Part shown: piece by piece, positions 26,200-34,936 of the stretch | Numbering within the stretch: the stretch's first letter is position 1 | How the letters are laid out: every line of letters begins with the position of its first letter | From: Paenibacillus zeisoli | GTDB lineage: Bacteria; Bacillota; Bacilli; Paenibacillales; Paenibacillaceae | Assembly (NCBI RefSeq): GCF_003994465.1 | Contig: NZ_RZNX01000001.1 | Span: 248,001-312,000 of the forward strand | Direction of reading: 5' to 3' | Length of the DNA stretch: 64,000 nucleotides | Notes under the pieces: model-generated | The model's input: only the letters and a program-made list of their open reading frames with translations | Databases searched by the model: none | What the model was told of the DNA's origin: nothing | Translations under genes and position numbers: made by a program

Positions 26200-26241
26200 A
26201 GGACATATGTCCTTCTCTATTGTTCAGATATATCTTTTAAT
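26200..26241 (+). promoter_or_regulatory. Crp-type palindrome and promoter of the ydcZ-crp-ydcZ operon
   Basis: AGGACATATGTCCT (26200-26213) is a perfect 14-bp palindrome centred at 26206.5. TTTAAT, a 5/6 match to -10, is centred at 26238.5, exactly 32 bp downstream. That is the spacing of class II Crp/Fnr activation (site at -41.5). The operon encodes its own Crp-family protein, so autoregulation is the natural hypothesis. Confidence 0.6.
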
Positions 26242-26273
26242 TATGAAACAGTACTTAACTTAGGAGAGAGACA

Positions 26274-26699
26274 ATGAAAGGAATTATATTTGCTTTTTTG
26301 GGCGGTGCCTGTATTACTCTTCAAGGTGTTGCGAATGCCCGGATCAGTCAAGATATTGGAACCTGGCAGGCCGCGGCAATCACACAATTAACCGGATTTA
26401 TATTGGCATTATGCATCTTGGTGTTTGTGAGAGATGGGAGCTTGGCTCAGTTGAAGTCGGTAAAGCCGCTATACCTACTGGGAGGGGGATTTGGAGCCCT
26501 TATTATATTTAGTGAAGTGACCGCGATCCAGCAGATTGGAGTTACATTTACCATCTCAGCTCTGCTAATTGCTCAACTGTTCCTTACTTTCGTGATTGAT
26601 ATTAATGGGTGGTTCGGCATGGCGAAGCAGAAGATGAAGGTTCCTCAATTTATTGGAATCGGCATGATGGTCGCGGGTGTGATTATTATGAAATTTTGA
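26274..26699 (+). CDS. Half-size DMT transporter, YdcZ (DUF606) family
   Basis: A 141-residue membrane protein with four to five helices and no loop domain: FAFLGGACITLQGVANARIS at the start, then GTWQAAAITQLTGFILAL, GGGFGALIIFSEVTAIQQIG, and FTISALLIAQLFLTFVID. This is the YdcZ/DUF606 pattern within the drug/metabolite transporter superfamily. Half-size members are thought to work as dimers, like SMR proteins; here a second half-size copy lies two genes downstream. Substrate unknown. Ribosome site TAGGAGAGAG precedes the ATG. Confidence 0.88.
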   Translation: MKGIIFAFLGGACITLQGVANARISQDIGTWQAAAITQLTGFILALCILVFVRDGSLAQLKSVKPLYLLGGGFGALIIFSEVTAIQQIGVTFTISALLIAQLFLTFVIDINGWFGMAKQKMKVPQFIGIGMMVAGVIIMKF

Positions 26700-26754
26700 T
26701 AGAATGAAGTCTCGGAAATACGCTGGCATATAGGCGAAGAAGGTGTGATACGAA

Positions 26755-27471
26755 GTGAAAGAAGTTCAGGATCGGGCCAGGCTAAGGTCATATTTGGAGA
26801 TGTATCAGTTAGGAACCGTATTTGATGAACGGCTGCAGCAGCATTTGTCATTATACAGCTTCGAGCAGGGAGAGCTTATCTGTTCACAAGGTGACCCAGC
26901 TAATACTCTTTATGTTCTGGTTAAGGGGAAAGTGAAGATTTATACGACTTCAGCAGAAGGCAAGACCTTGATCCTCTCTTTCAAGAATCCGCTGGATATC
27001 ATTGGTGATATTGAATATGTGCAGGGGATTGAAATTATAAATACAGTTGAAGCTGTATCCTCGGTTGACATGATTGGCATTCCCCATCGGTGGCTTGTCA
27101 AATATGCTCAAGATTACCCGCCGTTTCTCCAATTTTTGCTGAAGATCATTACCCAGAAGTTCTTCCTCAAATCCAACTTTTTGAGCTTTAACTTGATGCA
27201 CCCGGTTGAAGTGAGATTAGCTAGTTACTTGTTATCGATCACTTATGACGACTCAGATTCCAAGTTTGAGGGGCAGCTCACCTCCTTAAGCTTGAAGGAT
27301 GCGGCGAACTTAATAGGAACCAGCTACAGACATCTGAACCGGGTTATCCAGAAGTTCTGTGCCGAGGGTCTTATAGAACGCAGCAAAGGTAGTATTAAGA
27401 TTATAGACCGGAAAGGACTTAGTGAACTGGCAAGCCTGAACATCTACGAAAGGGAGGAGGGAAAGCCATGA
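26755..27471 (+). CDS. Crp/Fnr-family transcriptional regulator
   Basis: A 238-residue regulator with an N-terminal cyclic-nucleotide-type beta barrel (GELICSQGDPANTLYVLVKGKVKIY near residue 45, then GDIEYVQG), a dimer helix, and a C-terminal winged helix SLKDAANLIGTSYRHLNRVIQKF near residue 185. No four-cysteine cluster is present, so it is not an oxygen-sensing Fnr. The pattern resembles the YeiL group. Start GTG 26755 has GAAGGTGTGA upstream. It lies between two YdcZ-type half transporters and overlaps the second by four bases. It probably senses the transported compound and acts at 26200-26213. Confidence 0.9.
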   Translation: MKEVQDRARLRSYLEMYQLGTVFDERLQQHLSLYSFEQGELICSQGDPANTLYVLVKGKVKIYTTSAEGKTLILSFKNPLDIIGDIEYVQGIEIINTVEAVSSVDMIGIPHRWLVKYAQDYPPFLQFLLKIITQKFFLKSNFLSFNLMHPVEVRLASYLLSITYDDSDSKFEGQLTSLSLKDAANLIGTSYRHLNRVIQKFCAEGLIERSKGSIKIIDRKGLSELASLNIYEREEGKP

Positions 27472-27938
27472 TGCTCGGAATTATATTGGCTCTACTCGCT
27501 GGGGGTCTGGTCAGTCTGCAAAATATATTCAATACCAAGGTAAATGAACACACAGGATCCTGGGCCACTACTACTCTGGTGTTAGGGATGGGATTTGCAG
27601 CGTCTCTCTTTATCAGTCTACTTGTAGAAGGAAGAGGAACCTTCTCTTTACAGCATATGCAGCCTTGGTATTGGATCAGCGGGATGATTGGAGTAGGAGT
27701 AGTCATCTGTTTGGTAAAAGGAGTCCGGCAGCTTGGGCCCACCTTCGCGATTTCCATTGTGATGACCTCTCAGCTTGGTTTTGCATTGTTGTGGGATTCA
27801 CTGGGCTGGCTGGGACTGGATCAGGTCCCTTTCACCTGGAATCAATTGATCGGTGTGCTCATCCTGCTAGGTGGGATACTTGTATTCAAATTTGGCGGAA
27901 CATCAGAGAATAGGGGGAGCAAGTATGAGAGTCATTGA
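27468..27938 (+). CDS. Half-size DMT transporter, YdcZ (DUF606) family, second copy
   Basis: A 156-residue paralogue-type partner of the protein at 26.3 kb, again five hydrophobic helices: ILALLAGGLVSLQNIFNTKV, GSWATTTLVLGMGFAAS, GVGVVICLVKGVRQLGPTFA. The two copies share the glycine-rich first helix and the small-residue patterns, so a heterodimer is plausible. ATG overlaps the crp stop as ATGA, and the Nudix gene begins 14 bases before its own stop, so the three are tightly coupled. Confidence 0.88.
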   Translation: MMLGIILALLAGGLVSLQNIFNTKVNEHTGSWATTTLVLGMGFAASLFISLLVEGRGTFSLQHMQPWYWISGMIGVGVVICLVKGVRQLGPTFAISIVMTSQLGFALLWDSLGWLGLDQVPFTWNQLIGVLILLGGILVFKFGGTSENRGSKYESH

Positions 27939-28323
27939 TAAAATCGCTTGGATTCATCTAAGAAATGGCCAAATCTTGTGTGCCAGGTCCAAAGGACAAG
28001 ATACCTACTTCTTGCCTGGTGGCAAAAGAGATCCGGGAGAAAGCGATGCAGATACACTCGCAAGAGAGATTGCGGAAGAGCTATCCGTACGAATTGAGAA
28101 GGAGACCATTCATTTCTTCGGAGTATTTGAAGCGAGGGCTCATGGGAAATCGGAGGATATTATGGTGAGAATGACCTGCTATACCGCCAATTATTCAGGC
28201 ATGCATACTCCTGCCTCGGAGATTGAGGAGATTGCCTGGTTGAATTACAAAGACCTGCATAAGGTATCCCAGGCAAGTCAGCTTATCTTCGAGCAGCTTT
28301 TTGCGATGAAGTGGCTCGATTAA
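27925..28323 (+). CDS. Nudix hydrolase
   Basis: A 132-residue Nudix pyrophosphohydrolase. The Nudix box is GGKRDPGESDADTLAREIAE followed by ELSV, giving G-x5-E-x7-REU-x-EE with the last glycine replaced by leucine. ATG 27925 follows AGGGGGAGC; upstream in-frame codons belong to overlapping sequence. It overlaps the transporter gene by 14 bases and ends the operon. Its substrate may be related to what the transporters move, but that is inference. Confidence 0.88.
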   Translation: MRVIDKIAWIHLRNGQILCARSKGQDTYFLPGGKRDPGESDADTLAREIAEELSVRIEKETIHFFGVFEARAHGKSEDIMVRMTCYTANYSGMHTPASEIEEIAWLNYKDLHKVSQASQLIFEQLFAMKWLD

Positions 28324-28329
28324 TCTTCA

Positions 28330-28357
28330 AGAAGGCTGCCCATCAGCCTTCTTTTCT
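28330..28357. terminator. Bidirectional terminator
   Basis: AGAAGGCTG-CCCAT-CAGCCTTCT with T runs on the plus strand and purine-rich flank for the minus strand, between the convergent Nudix gene and gerKB. Confidence 0.8.
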
Positions 28358-29437
28358 TTTTTTCTTGCGCAGGAGCATCACACATAATAACAAGAAAGGC
28401 AGAGCAATTTGAAAGATCGGAAAGACCTTGTTGACCGTGAAATGGAGTCCAACCCAGATAAATTCAGTGTAGGTTTTAGACAAGAGAGAGAGCATCAGGA
28501 TCGTGATTCCGAGCGGAATCACCCATATGTTAATTTTTATGGACGTAATTCTGTAAAGACCAATCACGGCACCGAGATAAAAACTGGCTATTTTTACCCC
28601 TAATCCAAGGTAGAGAATTAGCGTAAAGAGGGCATCGGTTCTCTCGAGTACCTTAGTCACTTGTATAACCTGAACGACTTGGAGCAGTGGGTAGGTACTA
28701 ATCCCGGCTAAATCAGGTCCCAGTACGAGAATCTCCAGCTGATTCAAAATAATCAGAACAACTGCACTGATGCAATAGGCTACCAATATTGTCTTGTTCA
28801 GATGTTTGCTCTTCGGGACCAAACAAAAGAACACCAGGAATAGCAAGGTCTGTCCGAAGGGAAAGGACACTAGTTCGGGTATAGCAGCCGACCACACCGG
28901 ACCCATCCCGTTCTCCAGAACAGGCAGAAAGTAATCCAGATGAGCAATTCCTGTAACTGAAATGAATAGGACGAGCAGCCCGTATCCGATAACCATAATA
29001 GGCATCAGGATAGTACACATGATAAATAAGACCATGGGACCATAGCGTACAGTGTTACCAACTACCGTAATAGCAATCAGCAAAATTAGGAACAATGGAG
29101 TTTTATTCAACAGGGTCATGGCGGTTAATTCGCCAAGATCTCGCAAGTTCCGGGAAGCCTCATAAGTGAAATATGCAACAAATACAAGGGCAAGCACACT
29201 GCCCAGGATTTTCCCGAAATACTTCCGATAAAGTTCAAACAAATCGTGCTTCGCATCGAGGTTATAGATTACAAGATAGAGGAGCAGTAAGATAAGACCA
29301 CTTATTGCTCCTATAGACATCGATATCCATGCATCCTGCTTGGCTTTCCCACCCAGTAAAAAGAGTGTGGTACTTCCAATCTCGAACAATGACAATGTTA
29401 TGGCCAGTCCGGATACTCGTACAGAATATTTGTTCAT
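28343..29437 (-). CDS. gerKB: Spore germination protein, GerB-type (GerAB/GerKB)
   Basis: Membrane subunit of a germinant receptor in the spore inner membrane, 364 residues with about ten TM segments of the APC-like fold that binds the amino acid or sugar germinant. It starts VSGLAITLSLFEIGSTTLFL and has the family stretch EASRNLRDLGELTAMTLLNKTP near residue 82. Third gene of the A-C-B operon; 34 bases separate it from the C subunit. The short basic C-terminal tail (RKKKRKEG) is usual. Assignment to GerK rather than another paralogue is by general resemblance. Confidence 0.88.
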   Translation of the reverse strand: MNKYSVRVSGLAITLSLFEIGSTTLFLLGGKAKQDAWISMSIGAISGLILLLLYLVIYNLDAKHDLFELYRKYFGKILGSVLALVFVAYFTYEASRNLRDLGELTAMTLLNKTPLFLILLIAITVVGNTVRYGPMVLFIMCTILMPIMVIGYGLLVLFISVTGIAHLDYFLPVLENGMGPVWSAAIPELVSFPFGQTLLFLVFFCLVPKSKHLNKTILVAYCISAVVLIILNQLEILVLGPDLAGISTYPLLQVVQVIQVTKVLERTDALFTLILYLGLGVKIASFYLGAVIGLYRITSIKINIWVIPLGITILMLSLLSKTYTEFIWVGLHFTVNKVFPIFQIALPFLLLCVMLLRKKKRKEG

Positions 29438-29471
29438 TCAAGGTGAACTCCTTTTTTAAGACGTCACGATT

Positions 29472-30701
29472 TTACTCTTGCTCAGACTGCTCAAAAGATT
29501 TCAGTATGAGCCCTGTACGTTTAATGGTCGTTTGTACCTGTACATCCAGATCCATTTGAGCCAGCTCATCCTGCCAATTCTCCTTGATTCTTCTCCAATC
29601 CGATGGGTACTTCCGGTGTATTTTATCTGCTAACCCAGCTGCATCGGTCTTAAGCTTCTTCATGGCTGACCAACCCGTCATGATGTAATCTTCAATTTGC
29701 TGATCTATTTGAGCTTCTAACTCCTTGATTACTTTCGGGTTAGTTAAGTCCTGCTGACAGGTCGACTCCGTTAAGTTTCCCTTGACCTTGACTTTAACCT
29801 GCATGGCAAAATGGGAGCCGGACTTTCTCGGCGTAATTTGGGTCTTGGATGAACTTACGGTAAACCCTGCATGTTCTTGAGTCCGGGCTTCCTTAGAACA
29901 AGGGAATGATATCTCGGTTTGATGGACTTCACCTGTGATCCAGGAGAGACCATAACTTTCCTTATAATCAAGGAATCCAACTAAACGGTCATGGTTAAAA
30001 ATTGCAAGTTTGGTAATTTTCATTTTTAACGGTTGCTGGGTCTGTTTCAATACATCCTCTGATTTTAATTCTTCCTCGCGGCCAGGGGTTCTTTCTCCGG
30101 CCAAATCAATAACAGGCACGCCAACACCTTTGGAATCTGAATTCATTTTTAGTGCGAAATTAAATACGGATATGATGGGATACGCAGAGACTTGATCGCT
30201 TTCCTTACTTAACATATCGGACAAACTGGCTCCTGGAAGCTTTTCCGGCGGACTTAGTTTATTCAGCACTTCAATAGCCTGCCCTTCGGTAAGTGCCATT
30301 TTCACGGTCTCTCTGGGTTCTGTATTACGGAAATAGTAATCCATAAGTTCGCCAATCCCTCGTTCTGCCGCATTTCTTCCAATCACAACCACCTTGTTAT
30401 GTGCAACGTAGACACGGCGAGGATGCTCAAGGTTGCTGAGATTCAAGGCCTGATGAATGGACTTGGAATTTACGGAGAATACGTGAACTGCCGGTTGTGA
30501 AGCACTCCCGGATTGGCCTCCATTTCCTGAAGCCATATTGGAGGGGACAATGACCTGATAGGAGATTATCCATTCCCCATCCATATAGTCCAAGCCCGTT
30601 GCCACGACAATTCCGAGCTCATTGAGCTCAGTCCGATTCCAGCAGCCTGACAGGATCAGCATGAACATAAGCGAGACAATACCTAAGCTTATAGTGCGCA
30701 T
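29472..30701 (-). CDS. gerKC: Ger(x)C family spore germination lipoprotein
   Basis: Lipid-anchored subunit of the germinant receptor, 409 residues. The signal ends LMFMLILSGCWNRTELNELG, with the lipobox cysteine followed by the conserved W-x-R-x-ELNELGI of GerAC/GerKC. The DUF domain has VPVIDLAGER near the middle, and the C-terminal third carries the family pattern for the receptor assembly region (DYIMTGWSAMKKL). Twelve bases separate it from gerKA. The protein would sit on the outer face of the spore inner membrane. Confidence 0.9.
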   Translation of the reverse strand: MRTISLGIVSLMFMLILSGCWNRTELNELGIVVATGLDYMDGEWIISYQVIVPSNMASGNGGQSGSASQPAVHVFSVNSKSIHQALNLSNLEHPRRVYVAHNKVVVIGRNAAERGIGELMDYYFRNTEPRETVKMALTEGQAIEVLNKLSPPEKLPGASLSDMLSKESDQVSAYPIISVFNFALKMNSDSKGVGVPVIDLAGERTPGREEELKSEDVLKQTQQPLKMKITKLAIFNHDRLVGFLDYKESYGLSWITGEVHQTEISFPCSKEARTQEHAGFTVSSSKTQITPRKSGSHFAMQVKVKVKGNLTESTCQQDLTNPKVIKELEAQIDQQIEDYIMTGWSAMKKLKTDAAGLADKIHRKYPSDWRRIKENWQDELAQMDLDVQVQTTIKRTGLILKSFEQSEQE

Positions 30702-30712
30702 GGGACTCCTCC

Positions 30713-32323
30713 TTATCGCATCGGATCTTTGTTATGATCAGTGGCCTGCTCAGAAAAGGAATTATGGTTAGCGGACTGCCTTACCTCATTGTTGTCCCCG
30801 ATCATTACGGGACGAGTCTTCATTTTCCACCAGGGTGCACGGTAGATAACGTCCTTCATATTATTCTTGTTAAAGGGAGCAAGCGGCATTAAATAGGGGA
30901 CACCAAAGCTTTGAAGTGAGGCCAAATGAGCCAGAATCGGGATCAGGCCGGCAAGAATCCCGAATAATCCCATGGTCCCAGCCAGAAACATCAGTATGAA
31001 TCGCAGAAGTCTCACCGCAGCTGCCATATTAATGGCGGGAAGAACAAAGTTAGAGATCGCGGTAAAAGAAACTACGATGACCATTGCCGCAGATACAATC
31101 CCTGCCTGCACCGCCGCTTGTCCAAGAACTAGTGCGCCAACAATAGAGATCGCCGGCCCAATGGCCCTAGGCATTCGCACGCCTGCTTCACGGATAACCT
31201 CGAAAGTTATCTCCATGACGAGCGCTTCAAGTAGAGCAGGCAGAGGTGTGCTTTCACGCTGAGCGGCGAGAGCAATGAGCAAGGTCGTTGGAAGCATTTC
31301 CTGATGAAACGTTGTTGTGGCGATATAGATCGATGGAAGCAGCAGGGCAACAAAAAATGACACGAACCTGATGATCCGAAGAAAGGTAGCAAGATCGTAT
31401 CGCTGGTAGTAATCTTCACTCGAAACAATGAACCGGAAGAAGGTGACGGGAGCAATCAAGGTAAAGGGTGTTCCATCAACCAATATGGCGACCAAGCCCT
31501 CTAATAATCCGCCAGCAACCGTATCGGGCCGCTCAGTATTATAGATTGTTGGGAAGGTAGATCTGACCCCATCTTGGATGAACTCTTCAATATAGCCGCT
31601 TTCAAGGATGCTGTCAGTCTGAATCATGTCAATTCGGGATAATACTTCTTTTACAACATCCGGGTTGGCGATGCCTTTTATATATGCCACGGATATTTTG
31701 GTCTGCGTGTATTTCCCTACGATTCGTGACTCAAAACTCAAATCTGCAGATCGGATTCTGCGTCTAAGCATGGCGGTATTGGTTGAAATATCTTCAGTAA
31801 AACCTTCCTTGGGTCCCCGAACCACAGTCTGAGAGGTTGGCTCTTCGACGCCCCGCCGCTGCCCGCCTAGAATAGAAACGGCGTAAGCTTCTTGGACACC
31901 ATGGATCATGACGAGAACACGCCCTTCCAGGATGGAATTCACCATTTGCTTCTCGGAAGAGACAACGTTAAGATTACCAACCGGAAGTTTGTCCTTGAAC
32001 CATATCGCAGGATCAACATCACCCTGAAAGGAATTACCAAAGTCTGAGGTTAAGGACTCCATTAAGTCTGCAAGAAGACCCTGATCAATTAATCCATCAA
32101 TATAGCTTATGGCAAATGGGTAGGGGCCAGATGAAGTATCACTAATTTCCCGGATGATAAAGTCAGAGCTGGTACCCATTCGTTCTTTGAGTACAGCCAG
32201 CTTAGACTTAAGTAAGGGACTTATTGTATCGCTTGAAGAGACGTTCGCCTGGTTCTTGGCCTCTACTTGAGGTTGTTTCTGGCGAGAGCGGAATAAAAGC
32301 ATCTTTAAAAGCTTGAAGATCAT
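30713..32323 (-). CDS. gerKA: Spore germination protein, GerA-type
   Basis: A subunit of the germinant receptor, 536 residues. The N-terminal cytoplasmic half has SDFIIREI, then VVRGPKEGFTEDISTNTAMLRRRI near residue 170. This is followed by the TM bundle with PFTLIAPVTFFRFIVSSEDYYQRY and AVQAGIVSAAMVIVVSFTAI. It has the family length and the ordered motifs FTE..TN and ED. First gene of an A-C-B receptor operon, transcribed on the minus strand and probably expressed in the forespore. Confidence 0.93.
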   Translation of the reverse strand: MIFKLLKMLLFRSRQKQPQVEAKNQANVSSSDTISPLLKSKLAVLKERMGTSSDFIIREISDTSSGPYPFAISYIDGLIDQGLLADLMESLTSDFGNSFQGDVDPAIWFKDKLPVGNLNVVSSEKQMVNSILEGRVLVMIHGVQEAYAVSILGGQRRGVEEPTSQTVVRGPKEGFTEDISTNTAMLRRRIRSADLSFESRIVGKYTQTKISVAYIKGIANPDVVKEVLSRIDMIQTDSILESGYIEEFIQDGVRSTFPTIYNTERPDTVAGGLLEGLVAILVDGTPFTLIAPVTFFRFIVSSEDYYQRYDLATFLRIIRFVSFFVALLLPSIYIATTTFHQEMLPTTLLIALAAQRESTPLPALLEALVMEITFEVIREAGVRMPRAIGPAISIVGALVLGQAAVQAGIVSAAMVIVVSFTAISNFVLPAINMAAAVRLLRFILMFLAGTMGLFGILAGLIPILAHLASLQSFGVPYLMPLAPFNKNNMKDVIYRAPWWKMKTRPVMIGDNNEVRQSANHNSFSEQATDHNKDPMR

Positions 32324-32352
32324 AAGTTCTCCTTCTTCACTTAATTTCCATG

Positions 32353-32383
32353 TAATTTGCTCCCAAATGTATGTATTTATTCA
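32353..32383 (-). promoter_or_regulatory. Candidate sigma-G promoter of the gerK operon
   Basis: On the minus strand TGAATA is followed after 18 bases by CAAATTA, against the forespore consensus TGAATA-N17/18-CATACTA (5 of 7 at -10). It ends about 30 bases before the gerKA start, which fits the known forespore expression of receptor operons. Confidence 0.4.
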
Positions 32384-32494
32384 CTGTATGGTTTGAACTT
32401 CAATCCACATACAGCAAATCTCAGCCTAGTTTCACCGCAAACTATCATTCGTTCGCCGCAATATATAGAACGATATGTGTTGTTAGAATAGAAA

Positions 32495-32525
32495 GAAGGA
32501 GAACAGCGGATTGCTGTTCTCCTTC
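32495..32525. terminator. Bidirectional terminator
   Basis: Perfect 13-bp stem GAAGGAGAACAGC / GCTGTTCTCCTTC, downstream of the glycine-zipper gene on the minus strand. Confidence 0.8.
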
Positions 32526-32542
32526 TTCTTGCGTGTTACATG

Positions 32543-32788
32543 TTATCTTCTGCCTGAGGACGAGCTGTCATTGTTACCGTGTTCCGATTGGTTATGATCG
32601 TTCCCGGCGCCTTCACCAGCTTTGTTGCCGAGTGCAGCTCCAGCCACTCCGCCAACCACGGTTCCAAGTGGTCCCAAGATTGAACCTACGGCAGCACCTA
32701 CAGCTGCACCGCCCACTGTTCCCACGGCTTTACCCGCGTTAACACCATCCTTGTTGTCTTGATCTCGGTTGTTGTTTCTGTCAACCAT
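32543..32788 (-). CDS. Glycine-zipper small protein
   Basis: An 81-residue protein with a hydrophilic N terminus (NNNRDQDNKDG), a central glycine zipper of GxxxG repeats (VGTVGGAAVGAAVGSILGPL and VVGGVAGAALGNKAGEG), and a polar histidine/serine tail. Glycine-zipper segments commonly make tight membrane or oligomer helices. Ribosome site GAGGGAG precedes the ATG. No family function known; in spore formers such proteins are often stress- or spore-associated, but that is inference. Confidence 0.7.
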   Translation of the reverse strand: MVDRNNNRDQDNKDGVNAGKAVGTVGGAAVGAAVGSILGPLGTVVGGVAGAALGNKAGEGAGNDHNQSEHGNNDSSSSGRR

Positions 32789-33032
32789 TCCATGTCACTC
32801 CCTCGCTGCTTAGGATAAGGAGAGCTGCTGTTAGACCAGCGCAGTCCTGAGCAGTAGTGTACCCCTGCACTTCGAAAGAATTCCTGAACTGGGAATCTAG
32901 CATAAAATAATTATATGAAAAAGAAAATAGAACAATGAACAACACAAAGGAAACCAATGTTATGCCGAAATATGGATGATAGAATGAAAAGTGTTCATAT
33001 TTTGTCAAAAAGAAGAGGAGGAATTCATCAAA

Positions 33033-34010
33033 ATGCACTTACGCAAAGGTTTTCTGACTTCATTGGTTGCTCTGCTGGTCTTTGTCGGAATGGGGAGTAC
33101 ACTTCCTAAAGCATCTGCAGCTACCGGGTTTTATGTAAGCGGTACCAAGTTATACGATTCAACTGGAAAACCTTTTGTTATGAGGGGGGTAAATCATGCA
33201 CATACTTGGTATAAAAATGATCTGAGCACTGCGATTCCAGCTATTGCTAAGACTGGAGCCAATACAGTTCGGATCGTGCTGTCGAACGGCAGCCAATATA
33301 CCAAGGATGATCTGACTTCTGTCAAGAATATCATTTCATTAGTATCACAGAACAAAATGGTTGCTGTGCTTGAGGTACATGATGCTACAGGCAAAGATGA
33401 CACAGCCTCTCTTGATGCAGCTGTGAATTATTGGATTAGCATTAAAGATGCACTTATAGGAAAAGAAGACCGGGTTATTGTAAACATTGCTAACGAGTGG
33501 TATGGATCATGGGATGGAAGCGGTTGGGCTAACGGGTACAAGATGGCCATTCCTAAGCTAAGAAGCGCCGGGATTAAGAATACGTTAATTGTTGATTGTG
33601 CAGGGTGGGGACAATACCCGCAATCCATTGTCGATTATGGTACTTCTGTATTTGCGGCAGATTCACTCAAGAATACTGTCTTCTCCATTCATATGTATCA
33701 GTATGCAGGGAAGGATGCAGCTACCGTTAAAACCAATATGGAAAATGTGCTAAATAAGGGACTTGCGCTCATCATTGGGGAATTTGGAGGATACCATCAA
33801 GGTGCGGATGTCGATGAAACCGCAATCATGAAATATGGCCAAGAGAAAGGTGTAGGTTGGCTGGCCTGGTCATGGTTTGGGAACAGTTCCGATTTATCTT
33901 ATCTGGACCTGGCAACAGGACCCGCAGGCAGTCTGACAAGCTGGGGGAACACCGTCGTTAACGGTACTAATGGAATTAAATCTACTTCGGTAAAAGCAGG
34001 GATTTATTAA
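33033..34010 (+). CDS. Secreted GH5 endo-beta-1,4-mannanase
   Basis: A 325-residue secreted glycoside hydrolase. The signal peptide is residues 1-28 (LVALLVFVGMGS, cut after KASA). The mature enzyme begins ATGFYVSGTKLYDSTGKPFV, with MRGVNHAHTWY, as in family 5 subfamily 8 mannanases of Bacillus. The acid/base glutamate is in VIVNIANEWYG near residue 145, and the nucleophile in LIIGEFGGYHQ near residue 246. There is no carbohydrate-binding module after the catalytic domain. ATG 33033 has AGAGGAGG about 12 bases upstream; an in-frame start at 32991 lacks a site. A long hairpin ends the transcript. Confidence 0.92.
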   Translation: MHLRKGFLTSLVALLVFVGMGSTLPKASAATGFYVSGTKLYDSTGKPFVMRGVNHAHTWYKNDLSTAIPAIAKTGANTVRIVLSNGSQYTKDDLTSVKNIISLVSQNKMVAVLEVHDATGKDDTASLDAAVNYWISIKDALIGKEDRVIVNIANEWYGSWDGSGWANGYKMAIPKLRSAGIKNTLIVDCAGWGQYPQSIVDYGTSVFAADSLKNTVFSIHMYQYAGKDAATVKTNMENVLNKGLALIIGEFGGYHQGADVDETAIMKYGQEKGVGWLAWSWFGNSSDLSYLDLATGPAGSLTSWGNTVVNGTNGIKSTSVKAGIY

Positions 34011-34049
34011 TCTTGCATTTCTAAATGAATAGCGTGAATTGAGATATTG

Positions 34050-34089
34050 AATAAGCTCCTGGGAAGTGGCCACTTTCCAGGAGCTTATT
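34050..34089 (+). terminator. Long terminator hairpin after the mannanase gene
   Basis: AATAAGCTCCTGG / CCAGGAGCTTATT with further inner pairing AAGTGG/CCACTT, nearly 19 bp in all, followed by TT. It serves the plus strand and could also act on the convergent SUMT gene. Confidence 0.85.
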
Positions 34090-34123
34090 TGTGCTAATCA
34101 GAGTTAAAGCGAACGACTTTGCG

Positions 34124-34897
34124 TTAACTGAACATCTCCACTGGCTGTTCAGGGAACCAAGCATACTGGTCATGCATGCGTACGACCTCTCCAACCAATA
34201 TGATCGCTGGATTTCGAACCTCATGTTCCCGGACCAGCTCGGGTATAAGCTGAAGTGTTCCAGTAAGAGTTCGCTGGGTTGAAGTGGTTCCCCAGGAGAT
34301 AATAGCCGCAGGTGTGTCAGGATCCCTGCCATGATCGATGAGTCGATCTCGTATATAAGCGATATTGCTTATACCCATATAGAAAGCAAGAGTATCAATT
34401 CCCACTGCATAGGCCTTCCATTTCTCTTCAGGGATCGTATTTCCATGACATAAGTGTCCTGCTACCATAGCGAATGAGGTTGCAACCTTACGCTGTGTTA
34501 CTGAAATTCCCGCATATGCCGGTGCTGCAATGCCAGCAGTTATACCTGGAACTATTTCGTAATGGACCCCGAGTTCTTTCAAACCCTCAAGCTCCTCTTG
34601 AATCCGGCCAAATACGCACGGATCTCCGCCTTTTAACCGGGTAACGGTTTTGCCTTCTAAGGCTTTCTCTATTATGATCGCGTTTATTTGAGTCTGTTCT
34701 ATATAGTGATGATTTGGCTGTTTGCCGCAATAGATAAGTTCCGTATTCACGCCAGCATATTTCAGAAGTTCCGGGTTAGCTAACCTGTCATATAAGATGA
34801 CATCTGAGCTTTGAATACATTTCAGTCCTTTAACGGTAATTAATTCTGGATCGCCAGGACCTGCCCCCACAAAGAATACACTCCCCACTTGCTTCAT
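34124..34897 (-). CDS. cobA: Uroporphyrinogen-III C-methyltransferase (SUMT)
   Basis: Makes precorrin-2 from uroporphyrinogen III with two SAM, the first committed step toward sirohaem for NirB and CysI and toward B12. It has 257 residues. Conserved stretches are VFFVGAGPGDPELITVKGLK at the N terminus, VILYDRLAN, LKGGDPCVFGR near residue 88, and VPGITAGIAAPAYAGI. It is the single-domain form like NasF of B. subtilis, without the oxidase/chelatase domain of CysG. It is divergent from nirBD across a region with GlnR/TnrA-type boxes, matching its sirohaem-supply role for nitrite reductase. Confidence 0.93.
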   Translation of the reverse strand: MKQVGSVFFVGAGPGDPELITVKGLKCIQSSDVILYDRLANPELLKYAGVNTELIYCGKQPNHHYIEQTQINAIIIEKALEGKTVTRLKGGDPCVFGRIQEELEGLKELGVHYEIVPGITAGIAAPAYAGISVTQRKVATSFAMVAGHLCHGNTIPEEKWKAYAVGIDTLAFYMGISNIAYIRDRLIDHGRDPDTPAAIISWGTTSTQRTLTGTLQLIPELVREHEVRNPAIILVGEVVRMHDQYAWFPEQPVEMFS

Positions 34898-34919
34898 AGT
34901 ACCCTCTCCCTGAATGTAA

Positions 34920-34936
34920 TGTTAGTAAACATGACA
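34920..34936. promoter_or_regulatory. GlnR/TnrA-type box (SUMT side)
   Basis: TGTTAGTAAACATGACA fits TGTNA-N7-TNACA perfectly. It lies 23 bases before the SUMT start, in the divergent region with nirB. Confidence 0.65.

Noticed and set aside
26755-27471. Crp-family protein as the Fnr that acts on the denitrification promoters
   Set aside because: It has no cysteine cluster for an oxygen-labile 4Fe-4S centre, and its own operon carries a different palindrome.
32371-32742. 123-codon plus-strand frame across the glycine-zipper gene
   Set aside because: Arginine- and leucine-rich shadow; the minus-strand gene has a proper start, ribosome site and terminator.
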